Below are positions 49,800 through 58,843 of a stretch of 64,000 nucleotides of DNA, piece after piece. The translations under genes and the position numbers were made by a program. Each line of letters opens with the position of its first letter. The stretch's first letter is position 1. The DNA comes from Mycolicibacterium frederiksbergense (GTDB taxonomy: Bacteria > Actinomycetota > Actinomycetes > Mycobacteriales > Mycobacteriaceae): the NCBI RefSeq assembly GCF_012223425.1, contig NZ_CP038799.1, positions 5,068,249-5,132,248 of the forward strand, written 5' to 3'. The notes under the pieces are model-generated. The model made no database searches. It had not been told where the DNA came from and saw nothing but the letters and a program-made list of their open reading frames with translations.

Positions 49800-50732
49800 A
49801 TGATTTCGCTGCGCACGCATGCCATTTCGTTGGCCGCGGTCTTTCTCGCCCTGGCCATCGGTGTGGTGTTGGGCTCGGGGCTGTTCTCCGACACAGTGCT
49901 GTCCGGGCTGCGCAGCGACAAGGCCGACCTGCGCACCGAGATCGAGACGCTGACCGACGAGAAAAACGAACTCAACGAAAAGCTCAGCGCGGCGGGGGAG
50001 TTCGATGAGATCGTGGCGCCCCGCATCCTGCGCGACACCCTGCGGGGCAAGTCGGTGGTGATCTTCAGGACCCCCGACGCCGCCGACGACGACGTGGACG
50101 CCATGGTGCGGCTGGTCGGGCAGGGCGGCGCCACCACCACCGGAGTCATCGCCCTGACCCCGCAGTTCGTCGACGCGAACTCCTCGGAAAAGCTGCTGTC
50201 GGTGGTCAATTCACCGATCGTGCCGGTGGGCCGTCAGCTCAGCACCACATCGGTGGACCAGGGCTCCCAAGCCGGTGACCTGCTCGGGATCGCGCTGTTG
50301 CGGGGCAAAGAGCAGGCCGTCCCCGAGGACCAGCGTGAGACCGTGCTGGCGACGCTGCGCGACACCGGTTTCATCGCCTACGACGCGCAGGGCATCGACG
50401 CCGCGGACACCGCCGTCATCGTCACCGGAGGCTCGCTCGGCGATGACGCCGGCAACCGGGGGACCACGGTGGCACGATTCGCCGCCGGCCTGGCCCCGCA
50501 CGGCGGCGGCGTCGTGCTCGCCGGGCGCGACGGGTCGGCCACCGGGACCGCCGCCGTCGCGGTGACCCGTTCGGATGCCGGGCTGTCCGCAGCGGTCAGC
50601 ACCGTCGACGATGTGGACCTGGTATCGGGACGCATCACCACCGCCCTGGCGCTGAGCGATCTGCTGCGTGGCGGCCAGCCCGGCCGCTACGGCATCGGGC
50701 AGGGTGCGAACTCCGTCACCGTCCCGCAGTAA
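49800..50732 (+). CDS. mctB: MctB/SteB-like envelope protein (Rv1698 type)
   Basis: 310 residues. The N-terminal hydrophobic segment (HAISLAAVFLALAIGVVLGSGLF, about 7-29) is followed by a short coiled coil (TEIETLTDEKNELNEKL) and an exported domain. The M. tuberculosis homolog was described as a copper-related outer-membrane channel (MctB), while corynebacterial SteB works with SteA in division; the sequence does not decide between them. GAAGGGTGG precedes the ATG. It ends 115 bp before pyrG. Confidence 0.87.
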   Translation: MISLRTHAISLAAVFLALAIGVVLGSGLFSDTVLSGLRSDKADLRTEIETLTDEKNELNEKLSAAGEFDEIVAPRILRDTLRGKSVVIFRTPDAADDDVDAMVRLVGQGGATTTGVIALTPQFVDANSSEKLLSVVNSPIVPVGRQLSTTSVDQGSQAGDLLGIALLRGKEQAVPEDQRETVLATLRDTGFIAYDAQGIDAADTAVIVTGGSLGDDAGNRGTTVARFAAGLAPHGGGVVLAGRDGSATGTAAVAVTRSDAGLSAAVSTVDDVDLVSGRITTALALSDLLRGGQPGRYGIGQGANSVTVPQ

Positions 50733-50773
50733 ACAGCCCCGGCGCGTCAGGCGCGGCTTGTCGGCGCTGGTGT

Positions 50774-50841
50774 TAAGGTGAGATTCCGTGGGTCGCAGGC
50801 CCTGAGTTGATGCAAATCAACTCGCCCCATCGCCACGGAGG
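50774..50841 (+). promoter_or_regulatory. pyrG promoter and leader hairpin with GCAA tetraloop
   Basis: TAAGGT (50774-50779) is a -10 candidate with a start near 50786. The leader folds GAGTTGAT (50804-50811) against ATCAACTC (50816-50823) around a GCAA loop, a perfect 8-bp stem closed by a stable GNRA tetraloop, about 13 nt before the GGAGG ribosome-binding site (50837-50841). No T-run follows, so it is not a plain terminator. Confidence 0.5.
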
Positions 50842-50847
50842 TTGCAC

Positions 50848-52596
50848 TTGCCCGGTCAAGCGAAGTTACGCAAGCACCCGCAGACCGCGACCAAACACCT
50901 CTTCGTCAGCGGTGGTGTCGCGTCCTCACTCGGGAAAGGCCTGACGGCCAGTAGCCTCGGCCAGTTGCTCACCGCCCGCGGGTTGCAGGTGACGATGCAG
51001 AAGCTCGACCCCTACCTCAATGTCGATCCCGGCACCATGAACCCGTTCCAGCACGGTGAGGTGTTCGTCACCGAAGACGGCGCGGAGACCGACCTCGACG
51101 TCGGCCACTACGAGCGCTTCCTGGACCGGAACCTGTCCGGGTCCGCCAACGTGACCACCGGTCAGGTGTACTCCTCGGTGATCGCCAAGGAACGCCGCGG
51201 CGAGTACCTCGGCGACACCGTCCAGGTGATCCCGCACATCACCGACGAGATCAAGAGCCGCATCCTGGCGATGGCCGAGCCGGACGCCCAGGGCAACCGG
51301 CCCGATGTGGTGATCACCGAGATCGGCGGCACCGTCGGCGATATCGAATCGCTGCCGTTCCTGGAGGCCGCCCGGCAGGTCCGCCACGAGGTGGGCCGCG
51401 ACAACGTGTTCTTCCTGCACGTCTCGCTGGTGCCGTACCTGGCGCCCTCCGGTGAGCTCAAGACCAAACCCACCCAGCATTCGGTGGCCGCCCTGCGCAG
51501 CATCGGTATCGCACCCGACGCGCTGATCCTGCGATGCGACCGCGACGTGCCCGAGGGCCTGAAGAACAAGATCGCGCTGATGTGTGACGTCGACATCGAC
51601 GGGGTCATCTCCACCCCGGACGCGCCGTCGATCTACGACATCCCCAAGGTGCTGCACCGCGAGGAACTCGATGCCTACGTCGTGCGCAAGCTCAACCTGC
51701 CCTTCCGCGACGTCGACTGGACGCAGTGGAACGACCTGCTCCAGCGCGTGCACGAACCCCAGGAGACCGTCCGGATCGCGTTGGTGGGCAAGTACATCGA
51801 CCTCTCCGATGCGTATCTGTCGGTGGCCGAGGCGCTGCGCGCCGGCGGGTTCGCCCATCGCGCCAAGGTCGACATCCGGTGGATCGCCTCCGACGACTGC
51901 GAGACCGATGCCGGTGCGATCGCCGCGCTGGAGGATGTGCACGGCGTGCTCATCCCCGGGGGCTTCGGTATCCGCGGCATCGACGGCAAGATCGGCGCCA
52001 TCCGCTACGCCCGCAAGCGGGGTGTGCCGGTGCTCGGACTGTGCCTGGGTCTGCAGTGCATCGTCATCGAGGCGGCGCGCTCGGTGGGGCTGACCGAGGC
52101 CAGCTCCGCCGAGTTCGATCCCGACACCCCGGACCCGGTGATCGCCACCATGGCCGATCAGCTCGACGCCGTCGCCGGCGAGGCCGACCTGGGTGGCACC
52201 ATGCGCCTGGGCGCCTACCCGGCGGTGCTGGAGCCGGGATCGATTGTGGCGCAGGCCTACGACGCCACCGAGGTCTCCGAACGGCATCGGCACCGCTACG
52301 AGGTCAACAACACCTACCGGGACCGGATCGCCGAGAGCGGATTGAAGTTCTCTGGCACCTCACCGGATGGGCACCTGGTCGAATTCGTCGAGTACGGCGC
52401 CGATGTGCATCCGTTCCTGGTGGGCACCCAGGCGCACCCCGAGCTCAAGAGCCGCCCGACCCGTCCGCATCCGTTGTTCGCCGCCTTCATCGGCGCGGCG
52501 CTGGACTACAAGGCCGGCGAGCTGCTCCCGCTGGAGCAACTGTCGCGCTCCAACGGCGCCGAGGTCGAGGAAGCCGAACCGGCCCACCGTGGCTGA
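50848..52596 (+). CDS. pyrG: CTP synthase
   Basis: 582 residues. The N-terminal synthetase domain starts with KHLFVSGGVASSLGKGLTASSLG (P-loop) and the C-terminal glutamine amidotransferase has nucleophile Cys in VLGLCLGLQCIV and His-Glu in GTQAHPELKSRP. It aminates UTP to CTP. The start is TTG 50848, 6 nt after GGAGG; the in-frame TTG at 50842 touches the SD and would be too close. The last 8 nt overlap the NUDIX gene. Confidence 0.95.
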   Translation: MPGQAKLRKHPQTATKHLFVSGGVASSLGKGLTASSLGQLLTARGLQVTMQKLDPYLNVDPGTMNPFQHGEVFVTEDGAETDLDVGHYERFLDRNLSGSANVTTGQVYSSVIAKERRGEYLGDTVQVIPHITDEIKSRILAMAEPDAQGNRPDVVITEIGGTVGDIESLPFLEAARQVRHEVGRDNVFFLHVSLVPYLAPSGELKTKPTQHSVAALRSIGIAPDALILRCDRDVPEGLKNKIALMCDVDIDGVISTPDAPSIYDIPKVLHREELDAYVVRKLNLPFRDVDWTQWNDLLQRVHEPQETVRIALVGKYIDLSDAYLSVAEALRAGGFAHRAKVDIRWIASDDCETDAGAIAALEDVHGVLIPGGFGIRGIDGKIGAIRYARKRGVPVLGLCLGLQCIVIEAARSVGLTEASSAEFDPDTPDPVIATMADQLDAVAGEADLGGTMRLGAYPAVLEPGSIVAQAYDATEVSERHRHRYEVNNTYRDRIAESGLKFSGTSPDGHLVEFVEYGADVHPFLVGTQAHPELKSRPTRPHPLFAAFIGAALDYKAGELLPLEQLSRSNGAEVEEAEPAHRG

Positions 52597-53203
52597 ACAC
52601 GATTTCGTCACCGAGTCCAGCGAGACCGTCTACGCCGGAAAGATCATCGCCCTTCGCCTCGATGAGGTGCAGATGCCCCACGGCGTGGTGGCCCGGCGCG
52701 AGGTGGTCGAGCATTTCGGTGCGGTCGCCGTCGTCGCCCTCGACGACGACGATCGGGTGGCCATGGTCTATCAGTACCGGCACCCGGTGGGTCGCCGGCT
52801 CTGGGAGATACCGGCCGGCCTGCTCGACGTGGGTGGGGAAGCCCCGGCGCTGACCGCCGCCCGGGAACTGCACGAGGAAGCCGGCCTGGCCGCCGAGAAC
52901 TGGTCGGTGCTGGCCGACATCGTGACCTCACCCGGTTTCAGCGACGAGAGCGTGCGGATCTTCCTGGCCACCGGGCTGTCGGAGATCGGGCGGCCCGAGG
53001 CCGAGCACGAGGAGGCCGACCTGAGACTGGACTGGCTGCCCCTCGCCGCGGCGGTGCAGCAGGTGCTGGCCGGTGAGATCGTCAATTCGATTGCGGTGGC
53101 CGGGATTCTGGCCGCGCACGCGGTTTCCGACCGATCCACGCTGCGGCCGGCCGACAGCCCATGGACGGATCTGCCCCACGCGTTCGCGGCCCGACAGGAC
53201 TGA
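52589..53203 (+). CDS. NUDIX hydrolase, ADP-ribose pyrophosphatase type (Rv1700)
   Basis: 204 residues from GTG 52589, overlapping the pyrG end by 8 nt. The NUDIX box EAPALTAARELHEEAGL sits in AGLLDVGG context as in ADP-ribose pyrophosphatases, and a downstream Glu pair (AEHEEADLRLDWL) may supply the base. It should split ADP-ribose to AMP and ribose 5-phosphate with Mg or Mn. It ends 3 bp before xerD, so pyrG, this gene and xerD are probably one transcript. Confidence 0.9.
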   Translation: MAEHDFVTESSETVYAGKIIALRLDEVQMPHGVVARREVVEHFGAVAVVALDDDDRVAMVYQYRHPVGRRLWEIPAGLLDVGGEAPALTAARELHEEAGLAAENWSVLADIVTSPGFSDESVRIFLATGLSEIGRPEAEHEEADLRLDWLPLAAAVQQVLAGEIVNSIAVAGILAAHAVSDRSTLRPADSPWTDLPHAFAARQD

Positions 53204-53206
53204 ACC

Positions 53207-54154
53207 GTGACGACCGCGATGGGTGTGCTCGACGAACAGATACAGGGCTATCTGGACCACCTCACCATCGAGCGTGGCGTCGCGGCCAACACCCTGAGCT
53301 CCTACCGGCGCGACCTGCGCCGCTACGCCGACCACCTGACCGGTCGCGGCATCGCGGATCTGCGGGCGGTCGGGGAGACCGATGTCAGCGACTTCCTGAT
53401 CGCGCTGCGCAAGGGCGACCCGGACAACGGCATCACCGCGCTGTCGGCGGTGTCCGCGGCGCGCACGCTCGTCGCGGTCCGCGGGCTACACCGCTTCCTC
53501 ACCGCGGAGGGCATCGTCGAGGTCGACGTCGCCCGCGCCGTCAAACCCCCCACCCCGACCCGGCGGCTGCCCAAGAGCCTCACCCTCGACGAGGTCGTCT
53601 CGCTGCTGGAGGCCGCCGGTGGCGAACGCGAATCCGACGGGCCCCTGACCCTGCGCAACCGCGCGCTGCTGGAAGTCCTGTATTCGACCGGCGCCCGGAT
53701 CTCCGAGGCGGTCGGCCTGGACATCGACGATGTGGACACCGAATCCCGCTCGGTGCTGCTGCGCGGCAAGGGCGGCAAGCAGCGGCTGGTGCCGATCGGC
53801 AGGCCCGCGGTCAGCGCCCTGGACACCTACCTGGTGCGCGGGCGCCCCGACCTGGCGCGCCGTGGCAAGGGCAGCCCGGGCATTTTCCTCAACGCCCGCG
53901 GTGGCCGGCTGTCCCGGCAGAGCGCGTGGCAAGTGCTGCAGGATTCCGCGGAGGCGGCGGGGATCGCCTCGGCGGTCTCACCACACACCATGCGGCACTC
54001 GTTCGCCACCCATCTGCTCGACGGCGGCGCCGATGTGCGCGTCGTGCAGGAACTGTTGGGGCACGCCTCGGTGACCACCACGCAGATCTACACGCTGGTG
54101 ACCGTCAGCGCGCTCCGCGAGGTGTGGGCCGGGGCGCACCCGCGGGCCCGTTAA
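53207..54154 (+). CDS. xerD: Site-specific tyrosine recombinase XerD
   Basis: 315 residues. A SAM-like core-binding domain (1-105) precedes the catalytic domain (about 120-310). The catalytic set is visible: Arg in STGARISEAVGL, Lys in GKGGKQRLVPI, His-x-x-Arg in SPHTMRHSFATHLL, His in LLGHASVTTTQIYT, and the Tyr nucleophile in the same block. With XerC it resolves chromosome dimers at dif. Its location in the backbone (next to parA-scpAB) argues for the housekeeping enzyme, not a phage integrase. Its TAA stop shares TTAA with the converging gene. Confidence 0.93.
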   Translation: MTTAMGVLDEQIQGYLDHLTIERGVAANTLSSYRRDLRRYADHLTGRGIADLRAVGETDVSDFLIALRKGDPDNGITALSAVSAARTLVAVRGLHRFLTAEGIVEVDVARAVKPPTPTRRLPKSLTLDEVVSLLEAAGGERESDGPLTLRNRALLEVLYSTGARISEAVGLDIDDVDTESRSVLLRGKGGKQRLVPIGRPAVSALDTYLVRGRPDLARRGKGSPGIFLNARGGRLSRQSAWQVLQDSAEAAGIASAVSPHTMRHSFATHLLDGGADVRVVQELLGHASVTTTQIYTLVTVSALREVWAGAHPRAR

Positions 54155-54894
54155 CCGCCCAGGTAATCGGACTCCAGTACCAGATCGGGCAGCAGCGTCT
54201 GGTACTCGGCGTGTGTCTTGTGCTCGACGGTCCGCCACGAGGCGCCCTGGTGTTCCTTCATGTACGCGCGGTACTTGGGGGCGCCGGGGATCCCGACGTT
54301 GTCGGCGACGACCACGGCGCCGGTACGCAACCACCCCCGGGACAGGATGGCCTGCAGATCGCTCAGGTAGGCGTCCTTGTCATGGTCGAGGAACAGAAAG
54401 TCCAGCTCCCCGGGCGCGAAGCCCAGCGCGTCCAGGGTGGCGCCGCCGTCGCCGATGGTGCCGACGACACAGCTGACCCGGTCGGCGACGCCGGCGTGGG
54501 CCCAGATCCGGCGGGCCACCTCGGCGTTGGCCGCCGACAGTTCCACCGAGAACACCTGTGCCTGCGGGGCGGCGCGGGCGATGCGCAGCGCGCCGTATCC
54601 GCAGTAGGTGCCCAGCTCCAGCGCAGTCGAGGGCGACGCCCGCCGGACCGCGTCGTCGAGCAGCAGGCCCTTCTCGTCGCCGACGTTGATCAGATAGGAG
54701 TGCTCGTAGGCGAAGCGGTCGATGGCGGCGATGACGTCGTCGACGTCCCCGGCGCGGGCCCGGGTCTCCACGAAGTCCGCGGCGGCCGCTTCCCGGCCGT
54801 CGCCGATCTGACCCGTGGTGGTGATGTTGCGGGCGCCCCAGGCCAGCCGGAGGAACGACCAGCGCAGGAACGGCAGCCGTCTGGTCAGGCTCAT
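54151..54894 (-). CDS. O-methyltransferase, COMT-like (Rv1703c type)
   Basis: 247 residues. SAM motif ALELGTYCGYGALRIARAAP, acidic loop FSVELSAANAEVARR, and FLFLDHDKDAYLSDLQAIL then VVVADNVGIPGAPKYRAYM, the Mg-dependent COMT pattern. The N-terminus is hydrophobic and aromatic (LPFLRWSFLRLAWGA), possibly membrane-associated. It probably methylates a catechol-type substrate; which one is unknown. It converges on xerD with a 4-bp overlap and is divergent from the parA-like gene. Confidence 0.88.
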   Translation of the reverse strand: MSLTRRLPFLRWSFLRLAWGARNITTTGQIGDGREAAAADFVETRARAGDVDDVIAAIDRFAYEHSYLINVGDEKGLLLDDAVRRASPSTALELGTYCGYGALRIARAAPQAQVFSVELSAANAEVARRIWAHAGVADRVSCVVGTIGDGGATLDALGFAPGELDFLFLDHDKDAYLSDLQAILSRGWLRTGAVVVADNVGIPGAPKYRAYMKEHQGASWRTVEHKTHAEYQTLLPDLVLESDYLGG

Positions 54895-54933
54895 ACCTGC
54901 GACATTAGCCAGCGGGTCTGCAGTACGGGACTG

Positions 54934-54950
54934 TTATCCACAGCTAGACT
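54934..54950. promoter_or_regulatory. Perfect DnaA box inside the parA-scpAB promoter
   Basis: TTATCCACA (54934-54942) is the highest-affinity DnaA box form. It lies between -35 and -10 of the likely promoter, whose -10 is TAGACT (54945-54950); transcription would start near 54957. Bound DnaA would block it. A single 9-mer can occur by chance. Confidence 0.45.
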
Positions 54951-55002
54951 CTGCTGCGATGTTCGCCATGGATGAGGGCCACCCGATCTGCGTGGCTGCA
55001 GC

Positions 55003-55863
55003 GTGAGCGAAGACGAGTCGGCCCCGGAGATCGGCCTCACCGGCCGCCCGCCCCGCGACATTCCCGAGCCCCGCCCACGCAGCGTGCACGGGCCCGCGAA
55101 GGTCATCGCCATGTGCAATCAGAAGGGTGGCGTCGGCAAGACCACCTCGACGATCAACCTGGGCGCCAGCCTGGCCGAATACGGTCGCCGGGTGCTGCTG
55201 GTCGACCTGGACCCGCAGGGCGCGCTGTCCGCGGGACTCGGGGTGCCGCACTACGAACTCGACCACACCGTGCACAACCTGCTGATCGAGCCGCGGGTGT
55301 CCATCGAACAGGTGATCATCAACACCCGGGTCCCCGGGCTGGATTTGGTGCCCAGCAATATCGACCTGTCGGCCGCAGAGATCCAGCTGGTCAACGAGGT
55401 GGGCCGCGAACAGTCGCTGGCCCGTGCGCTGTACCCGGTGCTCGACCGCTACGACTACGTGCTCATCGACTGCCAGCCGTCGCTCGGCCTGCTCACCGTG
55501 AACGGGCTGGCCTGCTCCGACGGCGTGATCATCCCGACCGAGTGCGAGTACTTCTCGCTGCGCGGGCTGGCGCTGCTCACCGACACCGTCGAGAAGGTGA
55601 AGGACCGGCTCAACCCCAAGCTGGAGATCAGCGGCATCCTGGTCACCCGGTTCGACCATCGGACCGTCAACGCCCGCGAGGTGATGGCCCGGGTGGTCGA
55701 GCGGTTCGGCGATCTGGTGTTCGACACCGTCATCACCCGCACCGTGCGATTCCCGGAAACCAGCGTGGCCGGTGAGCCGATCACCAGTTGGGCGCCGAAA
55801 TCGACTGGGGCACTGGCATATCGCGCCTTGGCCCGCGAGGTGATCGCCCGGTTCGGGTCGTGA
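55003..55863 (+). CDS. ParA-family ATPase (Rv1708 type)
   Basis: 286 residues. The deviant Walker A (CNQKGGVGKTTSTINLG, about 38-54), switch Asp (LLVDLDPQGALSAGLG) and DYVLIDCQPSLGLLTV are complete. No ParB gene follows; instead scpA and scpB are coupled, so this is the ScpAB-linked paralogue and not the oriC ParA. It may position condensin or nucleoid, by inference. The 30-residue N-terminus with PRDIPEPRPR is typical of the mycobacterial copy. GTG 55003; its stop overlaps scpA as GTGA. Confidence 0.9.
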   Translation: MSEDESAPEIGLTGRPPRDIPEPRPRSVHGPAKVIAMCNQKGGVGKTTSTINLGASLAEYGRRVLLVDLDPQGALSAGLGVPHYELDHTVHNLLIEPRVSIEQVIINTRVPGLDLVPSNIDLSAAEIQLVNEVGREQSLARALYPVLDRYDYVLIDCQPSLGLLTVNGLACSDGVIIPTECEYFSLRGLALLTDTVEKVKDRLNPKLEISGILVTRFDHRTVNAREVMARVVERFGDLVFDTVITRTVRFPETSVAGEPITSWAPKSTGALAYRALAREVIARFGS

Positions 55864-56684
55864 CGGAGGCGGCTGCTCCCGACGCTCCGGAGGCCGCCCA
55901 GGGTTTCCAGGTCCGGCTGAGCAACTTCGAGGGCCCGTTCGATCTGCTGCTGCAGCTGATCTTCGGCCACCGCCTCGATGTCACCGAGGTCGCGCTGCAC
56001 CAGGTGACCGACGAGTTCATCGCCTACACCAAGGAGATCGGCCGCCAGCTCGAGCTCGACGAGACGACGGCGTTCCTGGTGATTGCCGCCACACTCCTGG
56101 ACCTCAAGGCCGCCCGGCTGCTGCCGGCCGGCGAGGTGCACGACGAGGAAGATCTCGCCCTGCTGGAGGTGCGCGATCTGTTGTTCGCGCGGCTGCTGCA
56201 GTACCGCGCTTTCAAGCACGTCGCCGAGATGTTCGCCGAACTGGAGGCCGCCGCGCTGCGCAGCTACCCGCGCGCAGTCTCCCTGGAACCGCAGTTCGAG
56301 GAGCTGTTACCCGAGGTCATGCTGGGTGTGGACGCCGACCGGTTCGCTCAGATCGCCGCGACGGCGTTCACCCCGCGACCGGTCCCGACGGTGCGCCTGG
56401 ACCATCTGCACATCCAGCCGGTCTCGGTGCCCGAGCAGGCCAAACGGCTGATGGGGTTGCTGGAGACCCGGGGCGTGGGGCAGTGGGCGTCGTTCTCGGA
56501 GCTGGTGGCGGACTGCGAGGGGTCGATGGAGATCGTCGGCCGCTTCCTGGCGCTGTTGGAGCTGTACCGGGCCAGGGCGGTAGCATTCGAGCAAGTAGAA
56601 CCGCTTGGTGTGCTCCAGGTTTCGTGGACCGGAGATCGGCCAACCAACGAACACCTCGCAGCCGCCGTGGAAGAAGACCAATGA
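55860..56684 (+). CDS. scpA: Segregation and condensation protein A
   Basis: 274 residues from GTG 55860 (GTGA overlap). The kleisin N-terminus FQVRLSNFEGPFDLLLQLI and the C-terminal winged helix (FSELVADCEGSMEIVGRFLALLELYRARAV) are complete. ScpA bridges the SMC heads and with ScpB forms the condensin complex. Its stop overlaps the scpB ATG. SMC itself is not in the window. Confidence 0.95.
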   Translation: MTEAAAPDAPEAAQGFQVRLSNFEGPFDLLLQLIFGHRLDVTEVALHQVTDEFIAYTKEIGRQLELDETTAFLVIAATLLDLKAARLLPAGEVHDEEDLALLEVRDLLFARLLQYRAFKHVAEMFAELEAAALRSYPRAVSLEPQFEELLPEVMLGVDADRFAQIAATAFTPRPVPTVRLDHLHIQPVSVPEQAKRLMGLLETRGVGQWASFSELVADCEGSMEIVGRFLALLELYRARAVAFEQVEPLGVLQVSWTGDRPTNEHLAAAVEEDQ

Positions 56685-57415
56685 CCAACGATGTGACCGA
56701 TACCGAAACGGGCGTCGACCCGGCCCCGGGCTCGGACGCCGAGTTGATCGCCGACGAGACCCCGGAGCCGACGGCCGAGGCTCTCGATGACGCCGAGTTC
56801 CGCTCGGTCATCGAGGCGCTGCTGCTGGTGGTGGACACCCCGGTGACGGTCGAGGCGCTGGCCTCGGCCACCGCCAACACCGAGGATCGGGTGGCGGCCA
56901 CGCTCGCCGAACTGGCCGCCGAGCTGACCGAGCGGGGCAGTGGTATCGATCTGCGCGAGGCCGGTGGCGGCTGGCGGATGTACACCCGGGCCCGCTACGC
57001 CCCGTACGTGGAGCGGCTGTTGCTCGACGGTTCGCGGTCCAAACTGACCCGTGCCGCGCTGGAGACACTGGCGGTGGTGGCCTACCGGCAGCCCGTCACC
57101 CGCGCCCGGGTCAGCGCGGTGCGCGGCGTGAACGTCGACGCCGTGGTGCGCACCCTGGTGGCCCGCGGTCTGATCACCGAAGCGGGTAACGACTCCGACA
57201 GTGGCGCCGTCACTTTCGCCACCACCGAGCTGTTCCTGGAACGGCTCGGACTGTCCTCGTTGGCAGATCTACCCGATATCGCGCCCCTGCTGCCCGATGT
57301 CGATGTCATCGATGACCTGAGTGAAAACCTCAGTGCCGAACCGCGTTTCGCGAAGCTCGACGGTTCGGCTGCTGTACCCGGCAAGCAGTCGGGTTTCGAT
57401 GTGGACAAGGATTGA
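56681..57415 (+). CDS. scpB: Segregation and condensation protein B
   Basis: 244 residues from ATG 56681 (ATGA overlap with scpA). Two winged helices: FRSVIEALLLVVDTPVTVEAL and AALETLAVVAYRQPVTRARVSAVRGVNVDAVVRTL, the ScpB signature. The first 40 residues and the last 35 are acidic or low-complexity. ScpB dimers bind the ScpA linker and SMC. The next gene starts 1 bp after its stop. Confidence 0.95.
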   Translation: MTNDVTDTETGVDPAPGSDAELIADETPEPTAEALDDAEFRSVIEALLLVVDTPVTVEALASATANTEDRVAATLAELAAELTERGSGIDLREAGGGWRMYTRARYAPYVERLLLDGSRSKLTRAALETLAVVAYRQPVTRARVSAVRGVNVDAVVRTLVARGLITEAGNDSDSGAVTFATTELFLERLGLSSLADLPDIAPLLPDVDVIDDLSENLSAEPRFAKLDGSAAVPGKQSGFDVDKD

Positions 57416-57416
57416 C

Positions 57417-58160
57417 ATGGTCGAGCAGGATGGTGTTCGGTTACAGAAAGTGCTGTCGCAGGCGGGAATTGCCTCCCGCCGGGTGGCTGAACGGATGATC
57501 CTCGACGGCCGCGTCGAGGTGGACGGCCGCATCGTCACCGAGCTGGGCACCCGGGTGGACACCGAGAACTCGGAGATCCGGGTGGACGGCAGCAAGGTGC
57601 AGCTCGACGACACCCTGGTGTATCTCGCGATCAACAAGGAACGCGGCATGCACTCGACGATGTCGGATGACCGGGGCCGGCCCTGCGTCGGTGATCTGGT
57701 GGAGCACCGGGTGCGTGGGAACAAGAACCTGTTCCACGTGGGGCGCCTGGACGCCGAGACCGAGGGACTGCTGATCCTGACCAACGACGGCGAGCTGGCC
57801 CATCGCCTGATGCACCCGTCCTACGAGGTGCCCAAGACCTATCTGGCCACCGTCGTCGGCTCGGTACCGCGCGGGCTCGGCAAGAAACTGCGCGCCGGGG
57901 TGGAACTGGACGACGGGCCGATCGCGCTCGACGACTTCGCGGTCGTGGACACCCTGCCCGGCAAGTCGATGGTGAGAGTGACGCTGCACGAGGGCCGCAA
58001 GCGCCTGGTGCGACGGCTGCTGGCCTCGGTGGGTTTTCCGGTCGAGAGTCTGGTGCGCACCAGCATCGGTGCTGTCGAGCTGGGTGATACCCGGCCCGGC
58101 AATATCCGGGTGCTGACCCGCAAGGAAATCGGCGATTTGTACCAGGCGGTGGGAATGTGA
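57417..58160 (+). CDS. RluB/RsuA-family rRNA pseudouridine synthase
   Basis: 247 residues. The S4 domain (VRLQKVLSQAGIASRRVAERMI) is followed by the RsuA/RluB catalytic block FHVGRLDAETEGLLILTNDGELAHRLMHP, whose Asp is the nucleophile, and by HEGRKRLVRRLLASVGFPVESL. The position next to scpB and lack of RsuA-specific features favour a 23S-modifying RluB type, but this is not certain. ATG 57417 is 1 bp after the scpB stop. Overlaps cmk by GTGA. Confidence 0.9.
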   Translation: MVEQDGVRLQKVLSQAGIASRRVAERMILDGRVEVDGRIVTELGTRVDTENSEIRVDGSKVQLDDTLVYLAINKERGMHSTMSDDRGRPCVGDLVEHRVRGNKNLFHVGRLDAETEGLLILTNDGELAHRLMHPSYEVPKTYLATVVGSVPRGLGKKLRAGVELDDGPIALDDFAVVDTLPGKSMVRVTLHEGRKRLVRRLLASVGFPVESLVRTSIGAVELGDTRPGNIRVLTRKEIGDLYQAVGM

Positions 58161-58843
58161 GTGACGTGCTGATGATCGCCCTGGACGGGCCGGCCGGAAC
58201 CGGAAAGTCCTCGGTGTCACGCGGTTTGGCGCGCACCCTGGGGCTGCGCTACCTGAACACGGGGGCCATGTACCGGGTCGTCACGCTCGCGGTGCTGCGC
58301 GCCGGGGTGGACGTCACCGATGCGCAGCGGGTCGCCGATATCGCCGCCGATGTCGACCTGGCCGTCGGGTACGACCCCGACGAGGACCGGGCTTTTCTTG
58401 CCGGCGAAGATGTTTCGTTCGAGATCCGCGGTGACGAGGTCACCGGCGGGGTGTCGGCGGTTTCCGCGGTGCCCGCGGTGCGGGCCCGGCTGGTGCAGCT
58501 GCAGCGCGAGCTGGCAGCCGGTGATGGCGGGGTGGTGGTCGAGGGCCGCGATATCGGCACCGTGGTGCTGCCGGATGCCGACGTGAAGATCTTCCTGACG
58601 GCGTCGGCGGAGGTGCGTGCGCAGCGGCGCCACGCGCAGAACATCGCGAACGGTATCGAGGACTCCTACGAGGCCGTGCTCGCCGACGTGAAGCGCCGTG
58701 ACCATCTCGATTCCACCCGCGCGGTATCGCCGCTGCGGGCCGCGCAGGACGCGGTGATCGTGGACACCAGCGAAATGAACGAGGCACAGGTGATTGATCA
58801 CCTCCAAGAGCTGGTACAGCAGCGGGCCGGAGCGCACCGATGA
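58157..58843 (+). CDS. cmk: Cytidylate kinase
   Basis: 228 residues. P-loop ALDGPAGTGKSSVSRGLA, the CMP-binding block YLNTGAMYRVVT and VVEGRDIGTVVLPDADVKIFLTAS are standard. It phosphorylates CMP and dCMP, linking with PyrG in the same window for CTP supply. GTG 58157 overlaps the preceding stop; its own stop overlaps the der ATG (ATGA). Confidence 0.96.
   Translation: MSDVLMIALDGPAGTGKSSVSRGLARTLGLRYLNTGAMYRVVTLAVLRAGVDVTDAQRVADIAADVDLAVGYDPDEDRAFLAGEDVSFEIRGDEVTGGVSAVSAVPAVRARLVQLQRELAAGDGGVVVEGRDIGTVVLPDADVKIFLTASAEVRAQRRHAQNIANGIEDSYEAVLADVKRRDHLDSTRAVSPLRAAQDAVIVDTSEMNEAQVIDHLQELVQQRAGAHR

Noticed and set aside
53207..54154. xerD as a phage or island integrase
   Set aside because: It sits in the conserved pyrG-NUDIX-xerD-parA backbone and has the housekeeping length and motifs; no att sites or phage genes nearby.
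53161..54975. 604-residue plus-strand ORF over xerD and the methyltransferase
   Set aside because: Arg/Gly/Pro-rich alternate frame crossing two well-supported genes.
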